Below are positions 48,690 to 59,357 of a stretch of 64,000 bases of DNA, one piece after another (position 1 is the stretch's first letter; each line of letters begins with the position of its first letter). The DNA comes from Phaseolus vulgaris. Taxonomy: Eukaryota; Streptophyta; Magnoliopsida; Fabales; Fabaceae. The DNA lies in assembly GCF_000499845.2 (NCBI RefSeq), contig NC_023758.2, positions 29,166,525 to 29,230,524 on the forward strand, in the 5' to 3' direction. A model generated the notes under the pieces. The model had not been told where the DNA came from and ran no database searches. It saw only the letters and a program-made list of their open reading frames with translations. The translations under genes were made by a program, and so were the position numbers.

Positions 48690-50285
48690 CTTATTTGGGT
48701 TCAATTTGATAAGATGGGCCTAACATACATTAAATACCACCAAATCAAATCTTACATTCAACTTGATCAAACCAAGCATGAACTAGGCTCAACTAAATCC
48801 TATTTGACTTTAGCTTTATGCAACCCAATATGACTTAAGTTCAATCTGACTCACCCTGATTTGAGCTCAGCTCAGTCTTAAAAAGCCTAACTTGATCAAG
48901 ACCAAGTCTAACCCATCTTAACTTGGACAAGTCCCAATCCAACCTAACACAAACTTAACTTGACTCGATCCAACTTAACTTGGACTCAACCCAACTCAAT
49001 CCCAATATGACTCGGATATAAAACCCAACCTAGTTTAACCTGACCTGAGTTTGACTCAACCTAATATGACATGAGCCTGAACCAACCTAACCTACTTGAG
49101 CCTAGCTTGACCTTGTGTGATTTGGGCTCGACTAAACCCAACCCCAACCTTTCCTAAATTGGACCCAACCTAACATAGGCCAGACCCAACTCGTCATGCT
49201 CTAGGCATGAGCTGAATCAACCAAACTCAGGCCTTGGTCGATCTAACTCAATTTTGACGTGGACCCAGACTTACCCAAGCTGACTTGGTCCAAATTGTTC
49301 ATGGGTTGACCCAAATAAACTTGGTCCAACCTGAGCATGAGCTGACTCAACTTGACTTGGGGGCCAACTCAAACTAACATAGACTCACTTTGGCTTAGCC
49401 TAAACTAGGCCTAATTTGACTCAATCCGACGTGGACTTGAGCCCATTTGGCTTGACATGTACCTGAGTTGACTTGAGCCTTTTTATGACTCATATTGACT
49501 TGGATCCAACATGTCTCAACTCAACGTGGCTCCTGGCATTGACTTGATTTGTCCTGATGTAGGCACACCTCAATTCAGCTTGACATGAACACAAGTCGAC
49601 TTAGCCTAACAAAGATTCAAGCCAAATTAGCTCGAATTGGGCCCAAGCCTATTCAACCCAAAATGGACCCAAGATGATTCAAATTAATCTAAACCACGAA
49701 ACATTGTCAGGAGATGACTTGACCCGACCTAGACCTAACTCAATTATGCCTAACTTGTCTTAGCCTTATCTAAGCCCCATTGACTTGGTTCGACCTAGGG
49801 CCCACTTGACTTATTCTTACCTAGGTCTCACTTGACTTGCTTGATTTTTTTTTTCAGCAACTTGACTTGCTTGATATTGAACTACCTTAGTTCAACCTAA
49901 TGTGGACTCGACCATATTCAATTTAACCTGAACCCAACTTGATCTAACTTGATTTGGGCCCAACCTCATCAACTTGACATGGTTTTTGTCCAACTTAACT
50001 TGACATGGGCCAAATTCAATTGAGATTGACATAAGTCTAACTTAGTCCAGTTGGACTTAAGCCTGACTCGACTTGAGGTCAGACCAACTTAACTTGGGAC
50101 TGACTTTGTCCAACCCAAACTGGATTTATTTTAACTCAACTTGACTTTTGCATGATTTGGTCTCACTTGTCCTATATCCAATTTAGTATAACATTGCATA
50201 ACTTTGACCCAACTTAGCTTAACCTTACATGAATTGGGTCCAACTCCCCGTCATTCCTTACTTGGATTTAACCTAGCATAACTTG
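48690..50285 (+). repeat. Degenerate short-period satellite, about 1.6 kb
   Basis: The stretch is built of variants of a core like CAACCTAACTTGACTTGGACC, with the words CAACTT, ACTTGG, CCCAAC, CTCAAC and TGAGCC recurring every 20-27 bases throughout. The whole block is C-rich relative to G on this strand and contrasts sharply with the A/T-only DNA on both sides. Period and phase drift, so it is heavily mutated. No long open frame crosses it. Confidence 0.8.
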
Positions 50286-51463
50286 AATTTATCCAAATTC
50301 ACAATAATTTTGAATTTTCAAAATAAAAATATTATCTAATTTATATTCATTTGAAATCTAATTAAATGGATTTAATCCAAAATATGTATTTGGATATGAA
50401 ATAAAATCATTAAAATAAACTTAAAAATAATATAAATTTAAATAATTATAGATTGAATTTAAATTTTTTGATTATTTTTTAAACCCTAAGTATAAGTTAA
50501 TTTTCTCTCTCTTAATATTGAAGAATTTTCTCTCTCAACTATTATTATTTTTTCTCCATACTAAATTTGTTGAAGTAAAAAATATATTACAATTACATTT
50601 GGCAATAAAAATAAAAATTTATTACTCATTCAAAATTAAGAACATTTGTCAAGATGAACTTTGTTAAAGGTTAAAAATGCATTTATTTTGAGATAAGAGA
50701 AGTATGCAAAAATATTTAGTTTCACAATAATACATAACAATTAATTTTAAAAATAAAAATATTAAATTATTATATTGGCTAACTTAAATATTATTTTATA
50801 AACTAAAAAATATTGATATATAAATAATTTTTATTATTAATAAAAATTTATAAAATAATTTTTAAATTACTATTTAACACTAGATTAATTTAAAATTTAA
50901 AGTAATTAATAAGTAAAATCTTGGTAACTAATGTTAGATATCAATTTAAAAATTATTTTATAAATTTTTATTAATTATATAAATTATTTTAAATATTAAT
51001 AATTTTTTTAGTTCATAAAATAGTATTTAATTTATTTAATATAATAATTGATTATCTTTATTTTTAAAATTAATTATTATTCAATGATTTTAGTATAATA
51101 TATTTATGATTTGAGTTTTAATTTATGTTTTTTTAAATAAAATTTGTCATGTTAGATATCACTATGCAACTTGACTGACACCTCAATTAACAACAATAAT
51201 TTGTCATCACATGAAAATAGTATTATTAAAAAAAATACAAAAATATGGGAAGACTAGATAAAAAAAAATCATGTTAACAAAAACGATACATAGGTAGACC
51301 ATATCGGTTCATATAAAGAAGTATAATAACAAACTAGATGGAAACCTATTATATCAATGAAAAGTTTTTCTATGAATAAATCATAAATTAACCAACTCAT
51401 TTCTTTTACGAAAAATATGAGTAACCCTAAACCTGATAAATCTAATAAGTTTAATTTGTGATT
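50286..51463. other. Intergenic, no gene seen
   Basis: Extremely AT-rich. A short open frame on the minus strand near 51.3-51.6 kb is low-complexity Lys/Glu/Arg sequence overlapping the LTR start and is not supported as a gene. Confidence 0.45.
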
Positions 51464-52870
51464 TGTAACGCCGTAACTTTTCTTAAAAAAAGAATACACA
51501 AAAGCCACAAAACCCTTCCCCCTGTGCCATTTATTTTTCTTCCTTATCTCTCTTTTCCTTTCTAGATCTCTCCCTTCTCTCTTAATTTTCCCTTCCAATC
51601 TTCATCTATTTTCGAATCTGATCATACCACGCTGTAGCTGAGGAGTTAAGGAACATTTCTACCCGATCAGTTTTTTAAACAGAGTAAGTTCATTTTTACT
51701 CTAAATATCCTTTGTTCTATATTTTTCCTTAGGATTTAGTCATCAATCTTGGTGAGGTCAGTTGAGACGTTTAATCCTCTCAACTTATTCTACTATATAC
51801 TAAATTTTTGTTCTGTTTGGATAACTTGCATTAGACCCGTAAATCTTGAAGCTTATCCAGATTATGGGGAATAAAATTATAGAAGTTGTTTGGAAAGCAA
51901 GTAATTAAGGTAAGGGAAGCTAAATTTATTTTTTAATAACACCCCAGGATAGAAAATCTGAATGCGGAAGGGACGTGGTCCCAATATTCAATTTCTCTTG
52001 GAGGGATGTTGTGTGTTTATATATCGTGTTGTATGTTTATATATTATTTAAATTTGCAAAAAAATATTAGATTTTGATGGTTTAATATTTAAGTGTTTTT
52101 TTTTTTATGTTAATTAAGCTCTTGAATGTTGTGGATCGTGTTTGGAATGATATTGTATGATGAAATGGTGTGGAATTGAATTCATACATTTGGGGATAAT
52201 GTATAGACTGATGTTTGTTGTGTATTAAGTATTGATGCCTATGTGGTAACAAAGGTCTTTGAGCTTCACTAATGATCTAAGTCACATAGACTAAGATATC
52301 AAGTGGTGAGAAGCTGATGGGGGAGTTCATGCACACAATGACATATGAGATGCACGACTTGGGTTGCATTGAACTTACCCTGATCCTTTTTGTTGGATTC
52401 GCTAGTAATCTTTGGATCAGGTGTTAGTCTCTGGTAGGACTTACTTAATACGGGTCTTCCGAAAGACGTTGTTTGTTGAATATTCTGGATGTGTAGATCA
52501 ATGTGAGATCTATGTGATTGTTTTATTGTTGAGATTTGAAGAAGATTGAATAATTTGAGAAATTGATAATGTAATTTGGTTTTCTCTTTTGATTTTAATT
52601 GTGCATATTATAAAATTTTATTTTCACTAGCTTACCCTTGCTTTTCTTGTTGTGTTTGAACTACGATGATTGTAGACGAGCAAATGATCTTACAGGTGTC
52701 GGAGGGTCTAAAGAGCTTTAGGGTTCTGATTTTGAAACTTATATTGTAAATATTTGTATTTTTATATGTCCTAATCATGTATTAAGAATGTTTTGAAAAA
52801 CTCTAAACTTGTATAAAAATATGTAGAACTTGTATTATAATAGTTAGATGTTATTTTCTGGGGTGTTATA
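51464..52870 (+). mobile_element. Candidate solo LTR (gypsy-like ends)
   Basis: 1.4 kb beginning TGTAACGCCGTAAC and ending TCTGGGGTGTTATA, the inverted-end pattern of many legume LTRs (TGTAACRCC...GGYGTTACA) with the last CA mutated. There is no internal open frame. The flanking five bases TGATT (left) and TGTTT (right) agree at four positions, a weak target duplication. Confidence 0.5.
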
Positions 52871-53148
52871 TGTTTCTTATATAAGAAGTCTGCACTTTAG
52901 TTCTGTTCATTGTGATAAGTAATACATGCTTATATGTCGGAATAATAAGATACAAATTTGCTTTATATATATATATATATAAAAAGTAAGCAATGAGAAA
53001 ATAACTAAAATAGTTAATAACTTAGATACTTTTTATCTATAAAATGGTTGCTAATATTAAATTTTATGTTGTCTATCGTTTTAAATTTTAGTACAAAATG
53101 TGAAGTAAGATAATAATTTTGTTCCATTTATGAGAATAATATAAAAAA

Positions 53149-53160
53149 ATTATCGTACAG
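53149..53160 (+). repeat. Left target-site duplication of the LINE
   Basis: ATTATCGTACAG, repeated exactly at 55338-55349, brackets the LINE fragment. A T follows both copies. Confidence 0.9.
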
Positions 53161-53384
53161 TTTTTTTTTTATCAGCAATGAATAAATAAAACTAAAGGGA
53201 TACCCCTGAACTTCCTATATCATCCACAAAAGAAACTCTCCTTTATGGTTGGAGCAGAACAACCTTAAAGTGAGAAGACCATACCCAAACAAATAACCAA
53301 GTTACCTCAAAGCAACATTCAACTTTACCGAAACACCCATAACCGAGGCCACCTACATTCACCTCGCCAAGCGACGATTTACCC

Positions 53385-53850
53385 ATGCACGTTGCATAAC
53401 TTCGGCGACCACCGACTACACACAAATGGAGAACGCCGCTTCCTCGACCGACGATCTTGTTGACCTTTGCATAACTTCGACGACCATCGACTACGCACGC
53501 ACGGAGATCGTCGTTACATCGACCGTCGATCATGTTGACCTTTACATAACTTCGACGACCACCGACTACGCACGCATGGAGATCGCCGTTTCATCGATTG
53601 AGATCGCCGTTTCATCCACCGGCGATCATGTTGACCTTGTATAACTTCGGCGACCACCGACTACACACATATGGGAACGCCGCTTCATCAACCGACGATC
53701 ATGTTGACCTTTGCATACCTTCGGCGACCGCCGACTACGCACGCATGGAGATCTTCGTTTCATCGATCGGCGATCCTGTTGACCTTTGTATACCTTCGAC
53801 GACCACCGACTACACATGCATGGAGATCGCCGTTTCATCGACCCGGTCTC
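53385..53850. repeat. 75-base GC-rich minisatellite inside the LINE
   Basis: About six units, each containing TTGACCTTTGCATA, CTTCGACGACCACCGACTAC and GCATGGAGATCGCCGTTTCAT. TTGACC starts at 53460, 53535, 53631, 53704 and 53779. The 96-base interval is a 75-base unit with an extra internal copy of GAGATCGCCGTTTCATC-. The unit equals 25 codons, so both strands give long but repetitive open frames; I regard these as by-products. Confidence 0.9.
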
Positions 53851-53966
53851 AGCTCGAAACAACACCTTCCTCGGACCTCAACTCATTCTGCCAACAAGAT
53901 CTCCCTTGCCTTTCTCTATTCCGCCACCAACCATCAAACTTTAAACCTTCCACTGCAGCACATAAA

Positions 53967-54212
53967 CTACTTATAACTACTAATGCAAATCATTGGGTTC
54001 AATACCCAATCAGATAAAGAGTAGGTAAACTTATTTCCTTTATGTTTTAACCATAACCATGACTTTATCTGGGCCTGTTGAAAGACTTCTTCCGCATCCA
54101 CAACACTTTTATTAAAAACTAACACAGAGCCATAGTTGACGTAGCCCAAGCAGAGTTTTATTATATAGCTGCTATTCAGAACTCCTTCTACTTTGGTCCC
54201 ACCCCACACCAT
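53967..54212 (-). pseudogene. Second, partial copy of the LINE ORF2 end
   Basis: The C-terminal 55 or so residues match the end of the longer ORF2 fragment nearby: VDAEEV, KSWLWLKHKGNKFTYSLSDW, VLNP and SSYK at the stop. Upstream of that the text diverges. It is either an older LINE end in which the second copy sits, or a duplication made during reverse transcription. Confidence 0.75.
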
Positions 54213-54639
54213 CAGCCCAAGCTCTTCGTAGGGGCATCGTCCAGCACCACCCTACGCCTACCACCCCTATCAGCAGAGATTTCACACTATGCACACGTAA
54301 ACAGTCCATAGCAAACCTCCACCAAGGCTATCTTCCATCCAGGACAGTGCCACTGCAGAACAAACCGCCCCACTACCCACTCTTCTTGACGAGGATCAGA
54401 ACACCTCCCATTCTTCTCACCTCTCCGCACTCTAAGAGTATTTCTTTTAACTGTTTAACCTCCATCACTGGCTCCCACACCCCGCCAAGCCTCTTACAGC
54501 AAATTCGTGAACAAAGCCGTCAACAGATGCCCTTCCTGCCACCCTACTCAACCGTAAGAGACAATCGACCCTCCTTCTCCCAAGACGACAATCAGACTGG
54601 GCCACCCAAAACCCCACTCAGTTTGGCTACCACATCCTC

Positions 54640-55335
54640 CTACTTATAGCTGGAAAAGCAGGGGTTTGGATTTAACATCCAATCTGTAAGGGAGTACGAA
54701 AACCTATTCCCTTTGTGTTTCAACCAAAGCCACGACCTTTGTTGGGCCTTATATAACACTTCTTCTACATCTACTACACCTTGGTTAAAAAGGACTACAT
54801 TTCTATGTTCCCACAAACACCACACAACAGCTGCCCACATCCCTTTCCATACTAAGTTTTGCTTATGGTTTGCTTGGAACAGATGGAAGCTCTCTAAGTG
54901 GGCCACAATGTCGTTATGTTGCACAAAATCAATTCCAATCCATTTGAAACACATTGTCCATACTTTCCAAGCCTGTTCACATTCAATAAAGAGATGCTGA
55001 TACGATTCATCAACAGTTCCACACAGCACACATAACTCAGAGGTTAACTGGACGCCTCTCCTACTCAACGCCACTCTTGTCGGAATTCTGCCCCTAAGCA
55101 CCCTCCAAGCCGTGGTCAACACATTGGAGAACATCTTGACCTTCCACAAAAGCTTGAACACCTCTACTTGGGGGCCCCTTTCAGAGTCCACTAAGCACTC
55201 ATAAGCCGACCTTACTGTGTAGCCCCCGGACTCTTCGCACCTCCACACCTGGACATCGTTCACATCCTTTACAACACAAACATTAGCAATGTATAAACGA
55301 AGATCAGATTCCAACCGTGTTTCCACACAACACAA
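54640..55335 (-). pseudogene. LINE ORF2 C-terminal fragment with zf-RVT domain
   Basis: 231 open residues on the minus strand. The pattern YTVRSAYECL, then LLWKVKMFSNV and WRVLRGRIPTR, leads to a Cys/His motif C-x2-C-x8-H-x4-C (CVLC...H...C), which is the zf-RVT domain found downstream of reverse transcriptase in plant LINEs. It ends with WLKHKGNRFSYSLTDW. The endonuclease and reverse-transcriptase parts are absent because the insertion is 5'-truncated, so it is inactive despite being open. Confidence 0.88.
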
Positions 55336-55349
55336 GCATTATCGTACAG

Positions 55350-57660
55350 TAATTTGGACCCTTTTAGTATTTTAGATTCCTCAAAAGTCCAAATCGTTGC
55401 CTTTTAAATTAGGCCAAAAATTCATCGTACAAACAAAAGTCATTTTCTTCAAGTTACGTTACATCCCATCCTAGATTTTTTATTTTCAAAATTCCTAAAT
55501 TAATCTTACCTCCATGTCGTTTTTTTTTTCTTATAGTGATGTTCAGGAGTTGATAAACATATTTTATAATGGAAATATTATATTTTTAAAACATACTAAA
55601 TATTCACATTGTATAAAACATTTTGGATAACATACATGTATTCCAAAATTTAAATTTAATGGTGAAAACGTGGGTTGATTTATCTCATTTTAATCTGTCT
55701 CACATTTGGTCAATAAAAAACAAGTTATAACAGGTTGGATTGAATAAAAATTTCTGAATTACTTTGTTTAATGATATGTCTGTACAATTACATATGTGTG
55801 AGCTGGAAGACCAATTCTCACAAATTAAAAAAATCAATAAAACTATTGACAATTTTTCCGTCACAAACTAGAGTATTTCCATAAAAAATAAAAATTTATA
55901 ATAAGTATAACCGTTAAAAAATAAAAAATAAAAAATTTATTATAATTACAAGTAAATAAGAAAAATATTACATAAAAATATTAAAGTAAAACATAAATAA
56001 AATTTAAATTTATTTTAAAAATTTAATTATTAAAAAATGAACTGGATGATCCGATAACAAACATTTTAAACTTGACTCAACCTTGTAAATTTGGTTTACA
56101 AGATAAATTTTGTAATAACTTATATATTATATATTTAAAATATTTTAATATCTAATGGAAGTTAGATTCCAACACTAATATTAATAAAATAATTAAAAAA
56201 ATATTGAATTATATCAATCAAACAATTATATATAATAATAAAAACTAAAAAAGTTCTTGACAATTATAAAGAGTTTTGTTAGACTGTAGAACGACCCAAC
56301 TATAGTGACCCACATTGTCATCTATTTATATTTTGTAGTGATATTTGAATCTGTTACATAAAATGTTGTTCTTTTAAAACACATCTACTTTCATAATTTT
56401 TATTTAGTAATACATTTTAAAATAGTTACAAAACAAACCATGTTTACTGTTTTTTTTCAATAAATAAATATGTTTTGAAATTTGTTTTTCACAGCCTTGT
56501 TAATATTTTACAGAGGAGATAGTTCAAAAAGTCTATTCTATAATACATTCAAAAAGTTACAAAAACGACTTTCCGAAACATCTTATTTAAAATAACTATA
56601 TATCTTTTATGTTTGTGTCTATTTAAAATAGCCATTGTTATATAACTCATAAAATATCATATTTCGGTTTCAAAATAATATATAAAGAATATTTGGAGTG
56701 ACTAAAAAATTTTGAAAGATCTGAAGGAAAAAGTAGTGAATAAACAAATTTTCCAATATATATAAGAAATTTATTTCCCTTCTACGAATAGTTCCACAAC
56801 ATTGACTGACACAGACCAAGAAAGGTAACGTATCAATTTTTGCCACAATTATAATGTAATGTTTGCGTTGGAACACACGTGGAAAACTGCGTGACAAGTG
56901 CAGGTGTGCAGTAGGAGGTAGATATACATATGACATCCTTACTTTATACAGAGAATAATGAGTAATTTTTTTTTGAGAATTTAGAATGTATTATAGCAAA
57001 ATATGATCTTTGGATAGAAATTCTGAAGAAATTAAAATTTTATAATTTTATTAGAGTACCTATATTGCTAAAAAAATTTAAATGATTTTAAATTTTATTT
57101 AAATTTTTTATATTTCCAAATTTATATTTTGTTTGTCATAGTTTTCTCTTAGTTTAATTAATTTTGGTTGAGATTGTCATCGACGTAATTAAAATTCTTA
57201 TGGGAGGATTACTTTACACTTGATATCAGTTAGAGTTTTTTGTTGTTATCGTTAACAAAAATTCTTATGTGATTAAAATGGTTAGATTTTTATTGTTGTA
57301 GAAATTTGTTATTTTTTTATTTGATATTAGTTCAATTTTTCTCAATTAATATTGGGAGAGTTTATATTTTTGTATATGTGAATTATATATTCTTTCAATA
57401 AACGTTCTATTGTGATTTTTTTTTGTCCATGTTTGTGGTAATTTCTTTTATCATCAACATGAATGTTAATTTTTCTCAATATAGTTTGCTGTCCTTTTTT
57501 TTTTATGTAACTTGAAAACTATCACCCAACATGAATTATTTGTCAGCTGAACTTGATAAAAGAAAGTCAGAAAAAAAACCTCAACTATCAAAATAATAAA
57601 AAATAACATTGATTGATGCCTCAATAATTGTAGACATACTGAAAACAATATTGGATATCA
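55350..57660. other. Intergenic, no gene seen
   Basis: AT-rich. Near 56.04-56.16 kb are words resembling the TRIM LTR (CTTGACTCAACCTTGTAAATTTGG), possibly a very old solo LTR. The stretch 57.0-57.6 kb could include remains of the 5' part of the copia element that follows, but no coding text is readable. Confidence 0.4.
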
Positions 57661-58722
57661 TTGATTTTTCTTTTACAAATATTAAATAAAAAAAATCTTA
57701 TGTATTCATACAAGACTCATTTGATTGTTAAAGGATATATCCAAATGGAAGGTTTGAGTATTTTGAGAAATCAATTTGTAATACAACTTGGTTATGTTCA
57801 AAGTGCAGGTTCATTCTTTATTTCTGTTGATATATTTGATGACATTATGTTGGTCGACAATAATATTTAAGAAATTCAACGTGTTAAAACTCATATTATA
57901 ACTCATTTAGTATTAAAGACCTTGGTACTCTTTACTATTTATTGGAATTAGAAATAAGTCGTTCACCTTCTGGTATTGTTTTCGATCAATGAAAATTCCG
58001 TATAGATTTTCTTTTTGATAAATGATTTGGCTTGCAAATCTATCACTTCTCCCACTAGGCCTAATATTAGTTTTGTGGTTCATAAGCTAAGTCAATTTGT
58101 TTCAAATCCATGAGAACATCATATGACAACAACTCCTAATATATTATAACATTTGAAAGGATGTTCTAGTCTTGATCTATTCTTTTCCAGTAATAATCAA
58201 ATTATTATCAAAGTTTTTTCTAATTTTGATTGGGGAACTTGGATTGATTCTAGAAGGTCTATCATTGGTTATAGTGTGTTTATGATAAACTTTCTAATTT
58301 AATGGAAGTCTAAAAAGCAGTCTACAATGTCGAAGTCTTCTTTAGAGACAAAATACAAAACACTAACTTCATTTGTATGTGAACTTCGGTGGTTACAATA
58401 TTTATGTCATGATTTTCATACTAATATTTTTGAATCTTTTGTCGTTTATTGTGACAATAAATCTGCTATATGCATAACAAAGAATCTCACATTTTACGAG
58501 AGAGAAAAACATATTGAAATCAATTGTCATTTCGTTTAGACTAAATTTCAAGAAGGCTTCATTCATTTCATTCTTGTTTCTTCTTCTAATCAAATGGCTA
58601 ATAAGTTGACCAAATCTTTGCATCATCAGTTATTTCATGACAACTTATCCAAACCGAACATAAAAGATATACATGCTTCAACTTGTGAGGCGCTATTAGA
58701 TGATAAATCTGATCTCATATGA
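57661..58722 (+). mobile_element. Decayed Ty1/copia polyprotein fragment (RT-RNase H)
   Basis: The reverse-transcriptase text starts with YKTHLIVKGYIQMEG (consensus YKARLVAKGYTQxEG). It continues through FDDIMLVDNNI and KDLGTLYYLLGLEISRS-like words with stops and frame changes. The RNase H part is open at 58327-58539 (SKSSLETKYKTLTSFVCELRWLQ, then YCDNKSAICI), with a TAG before the final TKFQEGFIHFILVSS. Gag, protease and integrase are absent. Not functional. Confidence 0.85.
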
Positions 58723-58795
58723 ATATTTTAGTTTTTCAGTTATATCTGCTTTATGAATTGTAATTGCACTTGTTATTTTTTTTTTACTCTATAAA

Positions 58796-58849
58796 TAGAA
58801 TACTCAATAATATGAATAAGTGTAGAATACTCAATAATATGAATAGGTG
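58796..58849 (+). repeat. 27-base direct duplication
   Basis: Two units beginning TAGAATACTCAATAATATGA, differing at one position, just after the copia remnant and after a CTATAAATAG TATA-like word. It may belong to that element's 3' LTR. Confidence 0.8.
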
Positions 58850-59357
58850 TGTAACAATTATTTGATTAATAAAATATAGTGCTATCTTGAATTCTTTTCT
58901 TCCTCTTCTTCTATTTATGGTTTCTTTCTATGTATATGAGATATATAAAACTAATAAGTAGCACAACTTAGTATTTTATTCTGTGTTTTTGTATGGTTAA
59001 CAGAGAATTTTTGTGTTGGATATCATATATTCTATGGTTTACTCCTCCAACAACAACTGGTTAAAGAAGGAAAAATTTATGTCCATGCTGTGTTATTCAA
59101 GATTTCTTTTCATATGAAGATTTACAAGCAAATGTCATTTTGCTATTAGATTTTATATAACCAATACAATATCAGGGAGTGCATTGTTCTCTTCAGGTAT
59201 TCTCTGAGGAAAGTAAAGTGAGTAACATTCATCCCCTAGGCCTATAACTCTTCACTTCTTTGGAGTTGCGTGATTCATTATTGAGCTGCAATATCATTAT
59301 ATATCTTTCTTTTTCCAAACGCATTACTAATATATTAGAACAAATTAGACTTGACCA

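Larger units (their letters stand above)
53161..55337 (-). mobile_element. 5'-truncated LINE (non-LTR retrotransposon) insertion
   Basis: The body lies between exact 12-base target duplications. On the minus strand it ends in a poly(A) tail, seen as ten T at 53161-53170. It carries the 3' end of ORF2 (54640-55335), a second partial copy of the same ORF end (53967-54212) and a GC-rich 75-base minisatellite. Tail, duplication length and truncation at the 5' side are the hallmarks of target-primed reverse transcription. The element is much richer in GC than its surroundings. Confidence 0.9.

Noticed and set aside
48690..50285. A protein-coding repeat gene in the satellite block
   Set aside because: No frame stays open beyond short stretches and the period is not a stable multiple of three.
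53426..54017. Plus-strand frames encoding 25-residue Thr/Ser/Asp repeats
   Set aside because: They arise because the minisatellite unit is 75 bases and GC-rich; they lie antisense to the LINE and shift frame between units.
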